NCBI RefSeq assembly: GCF_902364365.1
Contig: NZ_CABJDN010000005.1
Location: 532,170-596,169, forward strand
Origin: Bacteroides intestinalis
GTDB lineage: Bacteria > Bacteroidota > Bacteroidia > Bacteroidales > Bacteroidaceae
DNA: 64,000 nt
Direction of reading: 5' to 3'
Shown here: in pieces, positions 43,601 through 51,042 of the stretch
Numbering within the stretch: the stretch's first letter is position 1
Layout of the letters: each line of letters opens with the position of its first letter
Notes under the pieces: generated by a model
Databases searched by the model: none
What the model saw: only the letters and a program-made list of their open reading frames with translations
What the model was told of the DNA's origin: nothing
Position numbers and translations under genes: made by a program

Positions 43601-46183
43601 TTAACTGCATATCTTCCATCAGATCTGAATACATTCACCACTGACCAGTTGAATGAGAAGTTCATTTCAGCCCGCACAAGCTTATTCCATGCAACCATAC
43701 CCGCTATATTCGATATTGACGATGCAGTATTCCATCATAACTTTGTGGAGTTCACTGCCGGAACCGACCAGCGTGCCAAGAATACTTATCCGTATAGCTT
43801 CTGCCAGGAAGGTAGTAAATGGAGGTGGAGACTGGATGATGCCGACACTATATTCCCGATTGACAATCAGGGACAGGATCGGAAACCCTATCACTGCGAA
43901 ATGCATGACTCTTACGACAATGACCAGCCTATTTGGAATGGTGAGACATCTGTCTTCTGGAATCTGCTGGAGCAGGCTTTCAGTGCTGAAATTACAGCCG
44001 GAATGCGCAAAATGTTCACAGCAATGGAAGCATTGTGCGGCCAGTCTTCAGGTACGCCTTATGACAAGGTTTATGCTTTCTATAAGAAGTATTTCCTTGG
44101 CATAAAAGAATATTTCCCCGCTACGTTGGTGAATTCTGATGCCAAACGATATGAACTCGCAAAGATAGCATACAATAATGGTTCCTACACTAACGATACT
44201 GACCCTATAACACAGAGCCACGGTGATTTCTATTCCGCAGAAACTGCATGGGTGAAGAAACGTATCATGTACATCATGTCGAAGTATAATTATGGCTTGT
44301 TCTCCGCCAATGGCACAGATACAATCATCGTACGTGCTGCCGGTGATCTGATAGACTACGATATAACCCCGGCTTTCGATATGTATCCGGCCATTGCAAA
44401 TGGTACATCCATTGTACAAGGAAAACGCACTAAAGCAGGAGATATTTGTAAAATAACCATTGACCTTGGTGGTAGCGCTGACCAGCAAAATGCCATACAA
44501 GCAGCAAGTTGGTTATTAAGCATCGGAGACTGGCATAAAAAGAATGTTTCCGGTACCATGGTAGTACGCGGAAAGCGATTGAACGAACTCATACTCGGTA
44601 GTAAGGAAGATAACGTAATCATCTCTATTACAGGACTTACACTTGCAGATTGTAGTAGTATGCAGAAGCTACTTCTATCCAATATCACCACATTACAAGG
44701 TACACTCGATTTAAGCACAATTATCAACATTCGTGAGATATATGCCGACGGAACTAACTTAAGTCAGATAAAGCTTCCGAATGGTGGCGGACTTGAAATC
44801 ATCGAATATCCGGCCAACAACAGATACATAACTTTCCAGAACTTCCCGATGCTGACAACAGAGGGCTTGAGAATCGGTCAATGTGCTGAAAAAATAACCG
44901 ACTTCCTAATTGAAAACTGCCCTAAATTAGAGCCTATGCAATTGTTATCTAATATTATAGAGGCGCAACAATCACAAGGTACCGAACATGCACTAAAACA
45001 TATCCGTGCAGTAGGTTTCGAGGAAGAATATTACACCGCCGACGCCCTTGACATGCTTGCAAAACTTGCTGATGGAACCTACGAAGGTTTATCTGCAGAA
45101 GGAATTGCCGGAAAGGATGAAATTCCGGTATTGGAAGGTAAGATAACTGTACACTCAAAGTACTATCAGGACTCTGTGGATAAATTGAGGGAAATCTTTA
45201 ACAGGTTAACCCTAATAATGGAGGGTGAAGCTGCTATAAGATTCATTGATCTGGTAGTATTTAGCATTTGTCTTCCGTTGTGGGATAGTGATGGCGACGG
45301 GTATATAACAGAAGATGAGGCATTGGCAATAAAAATGTTTCCTTCTAATAGTTTTTCGGGTAAAAGCGATATAACCAGCCTTGACGATTTGGCAAAACTT
45401 GCCGGCTACATGTTTAATGGTGCCTTTAGTAATATGCCGATGTTAAAAACGGCTCACACAGGTAAACGTTATTCAGGAAGTAGTCTTGTAACAAGTACGA
45501 TCTATCAGGGGTATATAAATTGTACAGCACTTGAACGAATCACCATCGATGAGAGTATCAAATCTATTGAGCGCATGTGTTTCTACAATTGCTCATCACT
45601 AAAACAGGTTATATGGAACGGAAATGAAACGGCGATAGGTAATAGTGCTTTTTATGGATGTACCAGCCTTGAAGAAATTTCATTTCCACCCGGTATTACG
45701 AGCTTGGAGAGTAATGAAATCTTCTTCAACTGTACATCTTTGAAAGATATCCAGTTATCTCAAATGACGGCCATCGGATATAGGTGCTTTTGCAACTGTA
45801 CAAATTTGAAGATTGATGTCAATATTCCCTTACTGGAAACGACATCCTCACAAGTCTTTGCGAGCAGTGGTGTCATTAGTGCATCTAACTTAGGAAAATT
45901 GCAGACTATTAGCGTATCAATGTTCAGTAACTGCGCAAACTTGATCTATGCAATTATACCTGATACAGTAATGGTAATAGAGCAGGATGTGTTCTACAAA
46001 TGTTCGGCGTTGCAATATGTAGTATGTAATGCACTAACCCCGCCAACACTGAATAGTACTTCGGTTTTTGGTGGTACATCGTGTTTAATATATGTTCCTG
46101 ATGGCTCAGTGGATGCTTATAAGGCAGCAACCAATTGGGCATCATTCTCAACTCGGATAAAGTCGATTAGTGAGAAAGAATAG
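40622..46183 (+). CDS. Large tail fibre/adhesin with exchangeable EF-hand and LRR tip
   Basis: The 1853-residue protein starts with a small helical tail-attachment part, then several Ig-like beta domains. A LamG/concanavalin-like domain follows (about 400-640, ending LYGLRVYDSALTSEAVQKNY). A long region comes next with GQGTSSKKYLEWNIRFKMKG and ANQYNLYYYEATEGKF that resembles CotH-like or other adhesin parts. From about residue 1515 the protein is encoded by the exchangeable cassette: YQDSVDKLREIFNRL, an EF-hand loop DSDGDGYITEDE, then BspA-type leucine-rich repeats. It is likely the receptor-binding fibre. Confidence 0.75.
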   Translation: MDKLNKNFLKGNVLKAEELNEIVTKLNEFATCINDNDVETSKATIQSIKNKMLVIGDTAGTAYDGAAGAALEQTVRELAGGAGTMYSVYVRNNLNSLGFAAQYGEECVLDFTFVSQYRDNINEPYKPTGELGLCTIMIKNSKFADFTTVKQMEVSSNVSIKQDITEWLTSGSNNIKISIKGENTDQTTAPITYVVQLTSLGISAPNFAWWTAFAGDISIPMIINGNINKVLHVTVTGDNYNQGYTQNLGTAIYMDTPYNYVLPHPEATGIYNVNFYLSNSDNTIQTKSVSVNIMCIATSGEIVKLMCVNNVTSQLINWQDNVVFDYAIYDGQATLTDAIFTITKDGTEVYSSENDTIVANSKNTFTYPMEVETDDDSNFEVIIKATSGEDALIDPITVAVNNSLGYSATAGAVLYINPRTRSNSQTNYKSIVNEVDKSVIPVTWNNLNWGNDGWVTDDDGVKALKIFARSSAVIDYQPFATEPARRGKTIEIDFKIENASDAGKNIISIAEDKPDGNHVGLKVSGENISLFSQSEHESTKQDVPTDNGVRLRLTAVIMPDTYGNAGFNIVAIYINGKKNRQYTYESNDYFRNTGKITLGNDYANLYLYGLRVYDSALTSEAVQKNYINQLVTTSEKQMEKNINSVLDGEGVNIDFNATKLLYNVFVVNKPFPNLNNPSGVAGDLEVLFKNKPERNFTLTNLLIEGQGTSSKKYLEWNIRFKMKGLKDTEGNKINSIATYADGTTDKNKVLMFEGVPKSGRLTAKKNWASSMQDHKAGCVAAFNDLYKEIGMRNEAMATDSEIRVAVYQEPFIGFSKSVNEEGQDIYTCMGEFTFGPDKGDDLCFGYDTETFPALLSVEGSDNAPLGALFRVPWNSDKPYWAYNPEEEAFQYNNTNCWDFDAGELNADETEPLSAQKWIDAYNAVYVCNNRIRPFTGTLDELNAAVTEYRSTGYEYWIAKSGDANQYNLYYYEATEGKFIPSDIGDGAINLRTQLTAYLPSDLNTFTTDQLNEKFISARTSLFHATIPAIFDIDDAVFHHNFVEFTAGTDQRAKNTYPYSFCQEGSKWRWRLDDADTIFPIDNQGQDRKPYHCEMHDSYDNDQPIWNGETSVFWNLLEQAFSAEITAGMRKMFTAMEALCGQSSGTPYDKVYAFYKKYFLGIKEYFPATLVNSDAKRYELAKIAYNNGSYTNDTDPITQSHGDFYSAETAWVKKRIMYIMSKYNYGLFSANGTDTIIVRAAGDLIDYDITPAFDMYPAIANGTSIVQGKRTKAGDICKITIDLGGSADQQNAIQAASWLLSIGDWHKKNVSGTMVVRGKRLNELILGSKEDNVIISITGLTLADCSSMQKLLLSNITTLQGTLDLSTIINIREIYADGTNLSQIKLPNGGGLEIIEYPANNRYITFQNFPMLTTEGLRIGQCAEKITDFLIENCPKLEPMQLLSNIIEAQQSQGTEHALKHIRAVGFEEEYYTADALDMLAKLADGTYEGLSAEGIAGKDEIPVLEGKITVHSKYYQDSVDKLREIFNRLTLIMEGEAAIRFIDLVVFSICLPLWDSDGDGYITEDEALAIKMFPSNSFSGKSDITSLDDLAKLAGYMFNGAFSNMPMLKTAHTGKRYSGSSLVTSTIYQGYINCTALERITIDESIKSIERMCFYNCSSLKQVIWNGNETAIGNSAFYGCTSLEEISFPPGITSLESNEIFFNCTSLKDIQLSQMTAIGYRCFCNCTNLKIDVNIPLLETTSSQVFASSGVISASNLGKLQTISVSMFSNCANLIYAIIPDTVMVIEQDVFYKCSALQYVVCNALTPPTLNSTSVFGGTSCLIYVPDGSVDAYKAATNWASFSTRIKSISEKE
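45163..45181 (+). repeat. Cassette exchange site, active copy
   Basis: The 19 bases CTATCAGGACTCTGTGGAT occur here inside the fibre gene and again at 46263-46281 (same direction) and 47929-47947 (opposite direction), each time in the same codon phase (TAT CAG GAC TCT GTG GAT). Similarity between the copies ends abruptly on the upstream side and fades gradually downstream, as expected for a recombination site at the start of a cassette. Confidence 0.75.
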
Positions 46184-46262
46184 TCATCATTTATAAGCAC
46201 CTGACTTTCTACTATAAAAATAAAATGCCCTCTATATATAGCTGTGAGGCTTAAAAACGGTT

Positions 46263-47079
46263 CTATCAGGACTCTGTGGATGAGCTGAGGAAAGTGTTTA
46301 ACAGGTTAGTACTAAAACTGATTGGTGAACCATTCATTCGCTTTTCCAATAATCTATTTTTTGAATTGTGTCTGCCATTATGGGATGCAGACAAAGATGG
46401 TGGAATTACGTATGCAGAAGCTGAAGCTGCTGTGACTATTTCAGACGAAACCTTTGGCGGAAGAACAGATATTATAGATGCTACTGATTTCAAATATCTC
46501 AATTGGAAACCTGGACAAAATAGTGAAAGAAACAGTGTCTGTGGAGTGTTCAAGAATTGTACAAATCTTAGATACGCTGCTATTAAAGACGGAACATATT
46601 TAAGAGGTGCAATGTTTCTAAATTGCACCTCTCTTGAACAGGTAGAACTACCTGTAACAGTACTTGATTATTTAAGCAATGATGGTGGAGCTTTCCAGAA
46701 TTGCAGTTCGTTGAAACATATAACTCTGCCATTGAATAAGCAGAAATATGCATCGCATTATTTTGAAGAATCGGGCTTAGAAAAACTGGAATTTCCCGAT
46801 GCAGTCATTGAAATTAGTGACTCTGTATGTTTTAAATGCAAGTCTTTAGTAGAAGTGGTTATCGGAACTGGAATTACTACTATTAAAAATATAGCATTCA
46901 ACTCATGTTCAAGCATGGTATCTTGCTATATTAAAGCTGTTATTCCACCATCTATTACGCAATGGACATTTGATAACAATCCCTGCAATTTCTATGTACC
47001 TCGTTCCAGCGTAGATGCTTACAAGACAGCTACAAACTGGAGTAAGTATACATCTCGGATATATGGATATGACTTCTAA
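46263..47079 (+). CDS. Silent fibre-tip cassette 1 (direct orientation)
   Basis: The frame is open from just after a TAA at 46252-46254 through the exchange site to a stop at 47077-47079, with no start codon of its own except an internal GTG at 46276. Encoded are YQDSVDELRKVFNRL, an EF-hand loop DADKDGGITYAE and BspA-like repeats ending AYKTATNWSKYTSRI. These are homologous but clearly different from the active tip (about 272 against 340 residues). It appears to be a promoterless donor that is expressed only after recombination with the fibre gene. Confidence 0.7.
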
Positions 47080-47093
47080 ATGTTGGCTGAAAC

Positions 47094-47128
47094 TTCCGGA
47101 GCACTATCAAGAGGTCGATGCTCCGGAA
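47094..47128. terminator. Hairpin between the two silent cassettes
   Basis: TTCCGGAGCA (47094-47103) pairs perfectly with TGCTCCGGAA (47119-47128). It lies between the convergent ends of cassettes 1 and 2, so it would end transcription from either direction whichever cassette is joined to the fibre gene. Confidence 0.7.
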
Positions 47129-47133
47129 AATAT

Positions 47134-47951
47134 TTAGAAATCATACTCATAAATTCTATTTGCCCAAACACTCCAGTTGGTAGCAGCTTTATAAGCTGCA
47201 CCACTACCACGAGGCACATAGATCGGAAATGTGGTATTAGCAAATGAGTTTTGGTCTACGAGTGTCGGTGGAGTGACAGCTTTTATATAGAAACCTTCCA
47301 TAGAGGTGCAACCATTCCAACATTGATTACCGATGGAGATTATATTCTTACCTATACGTACCTCACGTAAAGAAGTACATCTGAAACAGACATAACCATT
47401 AATTGTAGTAACAACATCCGAAAATTCCAATACTTCCAAACCAGATTCTTGAAAGAAGGAGACACCATATATACTCTTATTTTTAGGCAGATTCACAGTT
47501 TTTAAGGATGTGCAACCTTGAAAAACATTGCCATAATACGAATCTGGATTGGATACATTCTCCGGGAGTTCTACATATTCAAGCGATGTACAATTCATAA
47601 ATACCCCTGATCCCAAAAGTGTGTTATTTCGAAAAGCCACACGCCTAAGATTTGTACATTCTCGGAATAACTGCATTTGTCCATGACCGTATGGAGTCCA
47701 ATTGAGATATTTAAAATCAGTAGCATCAATTATATTATCATTATAAGAAAACGGAGAGTTGGAAGAATTAAGTTCGACAGCAATATCCGCCTCTTCTTGT
47801 GTGATGCCTCCATCTCTGTCGCTATCCCACAAGGGCAAGCACAGAGCAAAAAATATATCATCTTTGAATCTTATCCAAGGCTCACCGTCCATTATCAGTT
47901 CCAATTTGTTGAAAGTATTCCTCAGCTCATCCACAGAGTCCTGATAGAACC
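47134..47951 (-). CDS. Silent fibre-tip cassette 2 (inverted)
   Basis: On the minus strand this encodes YQDSVDELRNTFNKLELIM, EF-hand loop DSDRDGGITQEE and BspA-like repeats ending AYKAATNWSVWANRI, in the same phase as the fibre tip. Its 5' end (47918-47951) is identical over 34 bases to the start of cassette 1 (46259-46292), forming a 34-bp inverted repeat around the two cassettes. Inversion between its site and that of the fibre gene would place this tip on the fibre. Without inversion it has no start or promoter. Confidence 0.7.
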
Positions 47952-48259
47952 TGAAATGTACCGATAAAATTAATCAAAAATAACTCCTGAAATTTGAAAA
48001 AGTATAAAAGAACATGATTTGAAAAAGTATGTTCTTAGGAAAAATTACTAAGCAGGAAAGAAAAAGAAGTGAAATTTCACAAATCATTTTATACTAACAA
48101 TTGTAATATCCTCACAAACTATTTTTTAGAAGAAGCACAAACCATTTTCACAGTGATACACTCACCAATGTGGATATAGCTAGAGAAAGCCTTGGAAGAA
48201 GGAATCGTTTTATCAATAGCTTCTGTTAAGGTATTGTGTCACAACCTTTTCCTATGCAA

Positions 48260-48306
48260 CGATTTATTTCCGTGTCAGGGATTAAGTCTGACACGGAAAT
48301 AAATCG
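48260..48306. repeat. Perfect 19-bp inverted repeat
   Basis: CGATTTATTTCCGTGTCAG (48260-48278) and its exact complement (48288-48306) surround a nine-base loop. There is no T-run after it, so it is not an obvious terminator. It may be a protein-binding site at the element end or a bidirectional RNA hairpin. Confidence 0.75.
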
Positions 48307-48390
48307 AAGGTTATGGCAAGAGGGAGTTAAGTTTACGGTAACTGCCGCATAAATGTTAATTGAATATTTAACGAACTATTGTCAAGAGAA

Positions 48391-48410
48391 TCCTCAAATT
48401 AATTTGAGGA
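48391..48410. repeat. Perfect 20-bp palindrome
   Basis: TCCTCAAATTAATTTGAGGA is fully self-complementary and followed by an A-run. Possible operator or terminator for leftward transcription ends. Confidence 0.6.
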
Positions 48411-48497
48411 AAAAAGATTGAGCATTGAGCTATGTAATATACTATGAAAACGCTCATAAAAACTCTTGGAAGCATACCAAATAGAATTTAAGGAGGA

Positions 48498-48539
48498 GGA
48501 AAAAGTTCGCCAAATCCAATAATCAGATTTAGCGAACTT
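48498..48539 (-). terminator. Terminator of the leftward glycosyltransferase gene
   Basis: On the minus strand AAGTTCGCTAAATCT ... AGATTTGGCGAACTT-type arms (48503-48510 with 48531-48539 and inner bases) are followed by TTTTT. It lies 70 bases downstream of the gene ending at 48610 and marks sequence that belongs to the host side. Confidence 0.7.
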
Positions 48540-48609
48540 AATTATAGCATATCAGCAAAAGGAGGCGCTGAAATAAAGGAACTTTTTCAGTGTCCTCAAA
48601 CCCCTTCCT

Positions 48610-49383
48610 CTATTTTTTAGCCTTAAATATCTTACGATAAAAATTAATCCTTGTCAGAAACGCTCTCAACAAAGTACGTTTCCGCCAGCTACCTTTACTA
48701 AGGTGAACTGCCACAGTGGCATCGGTAACCTGACAGTAGGCCGCTCCAAAAATCTTTGTAGGATAAATTACCATCCTTTCTTCTAAATGCTGCTCACCAT
48801 CTTTGTTATACTTTAGCCCGAATTTCTCAGCAGCCAAAGCAAGCACATCTGGTGCTATTTCTTTCGTATACCAACTTCCATCCTCTTGGATAAAATGACG
48901 CTTTTCATAAAATTTCATAGCTTCAACCAAAAAAGGATGCCCCTCTTCCGCCGCCAACACAGCAGACAGCAAACCTACTCCCGGTACACGTGTTCCTGGA
49001 AACCTATTTGTACCATCCAATTCCAGACGTTCATCAGACAGCTCGTCATCTGCAATCATTTCCGGATGGAACTCGATGGCTGTAAAAAATCCATTTGATA
49101 AAAAAGGGTCAAACGACTTCTTCACCAGTACATCTGTATCCATATAAATTCCACCTTCCGTATACAATGCATACAAGCGTACATAATCGGCAACAAAAGC
49201 CCATGCACCAGCTTCGCACGCTTCTTTAGTCCATGGCAATGAATTTACATTGAAATCCCGAAGACTCCATCTTTTCCATTCATAGTCAGGAAGCACTTTT
49301 TTCCACGAGTCCATACACATACGCAAACTTGGCGGTATAGGAGTATCATTAAACCAACAGTAATGAATCTTTTTAGGTATCAT
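48610..49383 (-). CDS. DXD-type glycosyltransferase (GT32/Gly_transf_sug)
   Basis: IPKKIHYCWFNDTPIPPSLR, WAFVADYVRLYALYTEGGIYMDTDVLV with the DXD motif, and a later FPGTRVPGVGLLSA are diagnostic of capsular glycosyltransferases of the sugar-binding DXD family (GT32-like). At 257 residues it has the usual length. It stands alone on the minus strand, facing the flippase gene with divergent promoters, and is the first host gene right of the mobile element. Confidence 0.88.
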   Translation of the reverse strand: MIPKKIHYCWFNDTPIPPSLRMCMDSWKKVLPDYEWKRWSLRDFNVNSLPWTKEACEAGAWAFVADYVRLYALYTEGGIYMDTDVLVKKSFDPFLSNGFFTAIEFHPEMIADDELSDERLELDGTNRFPGTRVPGVGLLSAVLAAEEGHPFLVEAMKFYEKRHFIQEDGSWYTKEIAPDVLALAAEKFGLKYNKDGEQHLEERMVIYPTKIFGAAYCQVTDATVAVHLSKGSWRKRTLLRAFLTRINFYRKIFKAKK

Positions 49384-49406
49384 ATATTTAATACTTAATT
49401 AAGCAA

Positions 49407-49443
49407 CAAAGATAGACTTTTTTCTGATTTTTTTATATATTTG
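49407..49443. promoter_or_regulatory. Divergent promoters of the DXD glycosyltransferase and flippase genes
   Basis: Minus strand TATCTTTG (complement of 49407-49414) lies 24 bases before the leftward ATG. Plus strand TATATTTG (49436-49443) lies 20 bases before the rightward ATG. Both match the -7 consensus. Confidence 0.65.
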
Positions 49444-49463
49444 CATAAAAAAACGCAGATATT

Positions 49464-51035
49464 ATGCCATACGAGTCACGCGTCAAAAAGTCATTGCTTA
49501 ACGCCCGAGTTAACCTGGTCTTTTATTTCTTGAGCCTTGCAGTCGCTTTTTTCTCGCGAAAGATCTTTTTAGATACATTAAGTGCTGATTTTCTTGGACT
49601 CACAGGTACATTAAACAATCTTCTTGGCTTTCTCAATTTAGCAGAACTAGGTATTAATAGTGCTATTGGCTATGTACTTTACAAACCTATTTTTGAGCAT
49701 AATACAGATAAAATCAATGAAATAATTTCCGTCTTCGGCTATATCTATCGTTGGATTGGCTTCATCATTTTAGGAACCGGATGTATACTCGCATGTTTTT
49801 TACCACTGATTTTTCCTAATAACATTTTCAATTTACACATTATTTACTTCGCCTATTTCTCTTACTTAACAAGTTCCTTGATTGGTTATTTCGCTAACTA
49901 TAAGCAAACATTATTGGGAGCTGACCAAAAGAACTATGTAGTGACAGCATATTTCCAAAGTGCAATGTTACTAAAAACACTCTTTCAAATAGGCGTAGCC
50001 TATTACACTCGTAACTATTATTTATGGATCGGATTAGAATTATTATTAGGTATTACTTACTCCATCATATTGAATTTTAAAATAAATCAAACCTACCCTT
50101 GGTTAAAAGCAAATATAAAATTAGGAAAAAAGTTACTGAAAAAATATCCAGAAGTAAAAACATACACAAAACAGTTATTTGTTCATAAAATAGGAAGTTT
50201 CGTGCAATATCAAACTGCCCCCTTTCTCATATATACATTTGCCTCACTAAAAACAGTAGCTTTTTATGGCAATTATACTATTATTATAGATAAAATAACA
50301 CAATTGGTCAATAACTTATTAAGCAGTACAAATGCGGGGGTTGGAAACCTAATAGCCGAAGGAGACCAAAAGAAAATTATACAGGTATTCTGGGAATTAT
50401 TAGGAATACGTTTTTTTATCGCCGGCATCATCTCTTTTGCGCTACTTCAATTAACTTCTCCTTTTATTTACCTATGGTTAGGTGAGGAATATGTACTTCC
50501 ACATTATGTATTGGTTATTATAATTCTCAATGCTTTCATTGGCTACACACGAGGTGCGACAGATCAATTTCTGTACGGCTATGGATTATTCAGCGACACA
50601 TGGTCTCCTATTGCAGAAGTTTGCATTAATCTGGCCGTAGCATTAATAGGTGGCTCTCTATGGGGACTTCCAGGAGTATTGTTGGGAGGATCTGCGAGTT
50701 TGTTTTTTATCATTGGAATTTGGAAACCCTATTTTTTATATAGCCGGGGATTCAAAATGTCTGTTATACATTATTGGATAAATTATATTAAGCATTTAGC
50801 CATACTCATCCTTGTAGGTATTTTATGCTATAATATTATTCCTGCTGAACATTTCTCACCGGAAGTTTCTTTTATGCATTGGATAAAATACGGAGTACTG
50901 CTCACATCAACCTATTTAACCCTCACGTACATTCTGCTCTATCTTGCCACTCCCGGTATAAGAGCATTCACAAAACGTATCGTAAAAAAGGAAGGACGAT
51001 TATACAAATTCATAAATAAACTAATCCACAGATAA
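49464..51035 (+). CDS. Wzx-type polysaccharide flippase
   Basis: The 523-residue protein has about 12-14 membrane helices with the MOP-superfamily pattern, starting SLLNARVNLVFYFLSLAVAFFSRKIFLD and FLNLAELGINSAIGYVLYKP, as in RfbX/Wzx of Bacteroides capsule loci. It would move lipid-linked repeat units across the inner membrane before polymerisation. The Wzy- and Wzz-like partners lie 40 kb away on the other side of the mobile element, and no second flippase is seen there. Confidence 0.85.
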   Translation: MPYESRVKKSLLNARVNLVFYFLSLAVAFFSRKIFLDTLSADFLGLTGTLNNLLGFLNLAELGINSAIGYVLYKPIFEHNTDKINEIISVFGYIYRWIGFIILGTGCILACFLPLIFPNNIFNLHIIYFAYFSYLTSSLIGYFANYKQTLLGADQKNYVVTAYFQSAMLLKTLFQIGVAYYTRNYYLWIGLELLLGITYSIILNFKINQTYPWLKANIKLGKKLLKKYPEVKTYTKQLFVHKIGSFVQYQTAPFLIYTFASLKTVAFYGNYTIIIDKITQLVNNLLSSTNAGVGNLIAEGDQKKIIQVFWELLGIRFFIAGIISFALLQLTSPFIYLWLGEEYVLPHYVLVIIILNAFIGYTRGATDQFLYGYGLFSDTWSPIAEVCINLAVALIGGSLWGLPGVLLGGSASLFFIIGIWKPYFLYSRGFKMSVIHYWINYIKHLAILILVGILCYNIIPAEHFSPEVSFMHWIKYGVLLTSTYLTLTYILLYLATPGIRAFTKRIVKKEGRLYKFINKLIHR

Positions 51036-51042
51036 CAACAAG

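Larger units (their letters stand above)
22030..48480 (+). mobile_element. Mu-like transposable element with a tail module but no head genes
   Basis: Ends are approximate: the left limit lies after the amidase terminator (22013) and before the repressor (22613), the right limit after the last fibre cassette (47951) and before a host-gene terminator (48498). Gene order is repressor (leftward), Ner-like, unknown, MuA, MuB, ATPase, small genes, leftward tail-terminator-like gene, hydrolase, spanin-like genes, tail tube, tail chaperones, tape measure, Dit-like, Tal-like, fibres. Every gene from transposase to fibre has been accounted for, and none looks like capsid, portal, maturation protease or terminase. 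GC content is clearly higher than in the flanking glycan genes up to about 37 kb. Confidence 0.75.
47952..48497. other. Gene-free right end of the Mu-like element
   Basis: No gene was found in either strand over more than 500 bases, and in particular no invertase or other recombinase. A perfect 19-bp inverted repeat and a 20-bp palindrome lie inside (listed separately). The right end of the element must lie here. CA/TG end dinucleotides and a 5-bp target duplication could not be assigned by eye. Confidence 0.5.

Noticed and set aside
46276..47934. The silent cassettes as independent BspA-like surface protein genes
   Set aside because: They lack signal peptides, start codons with promoters, and begin exactly at the exchange site in the fibre phase. 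Donor cassettes explain them better.
45163..47951. Diversity-generating retroelement for the fibre tip
   Set aside because: Some Bacteroides transposable phages vary fibres with a DGR, so it was considered. No reverse transcriptase gene and no template repeat with adenine-specific differences is present. The cassettes differ at all kinds of positions and have exchange sites at one end.
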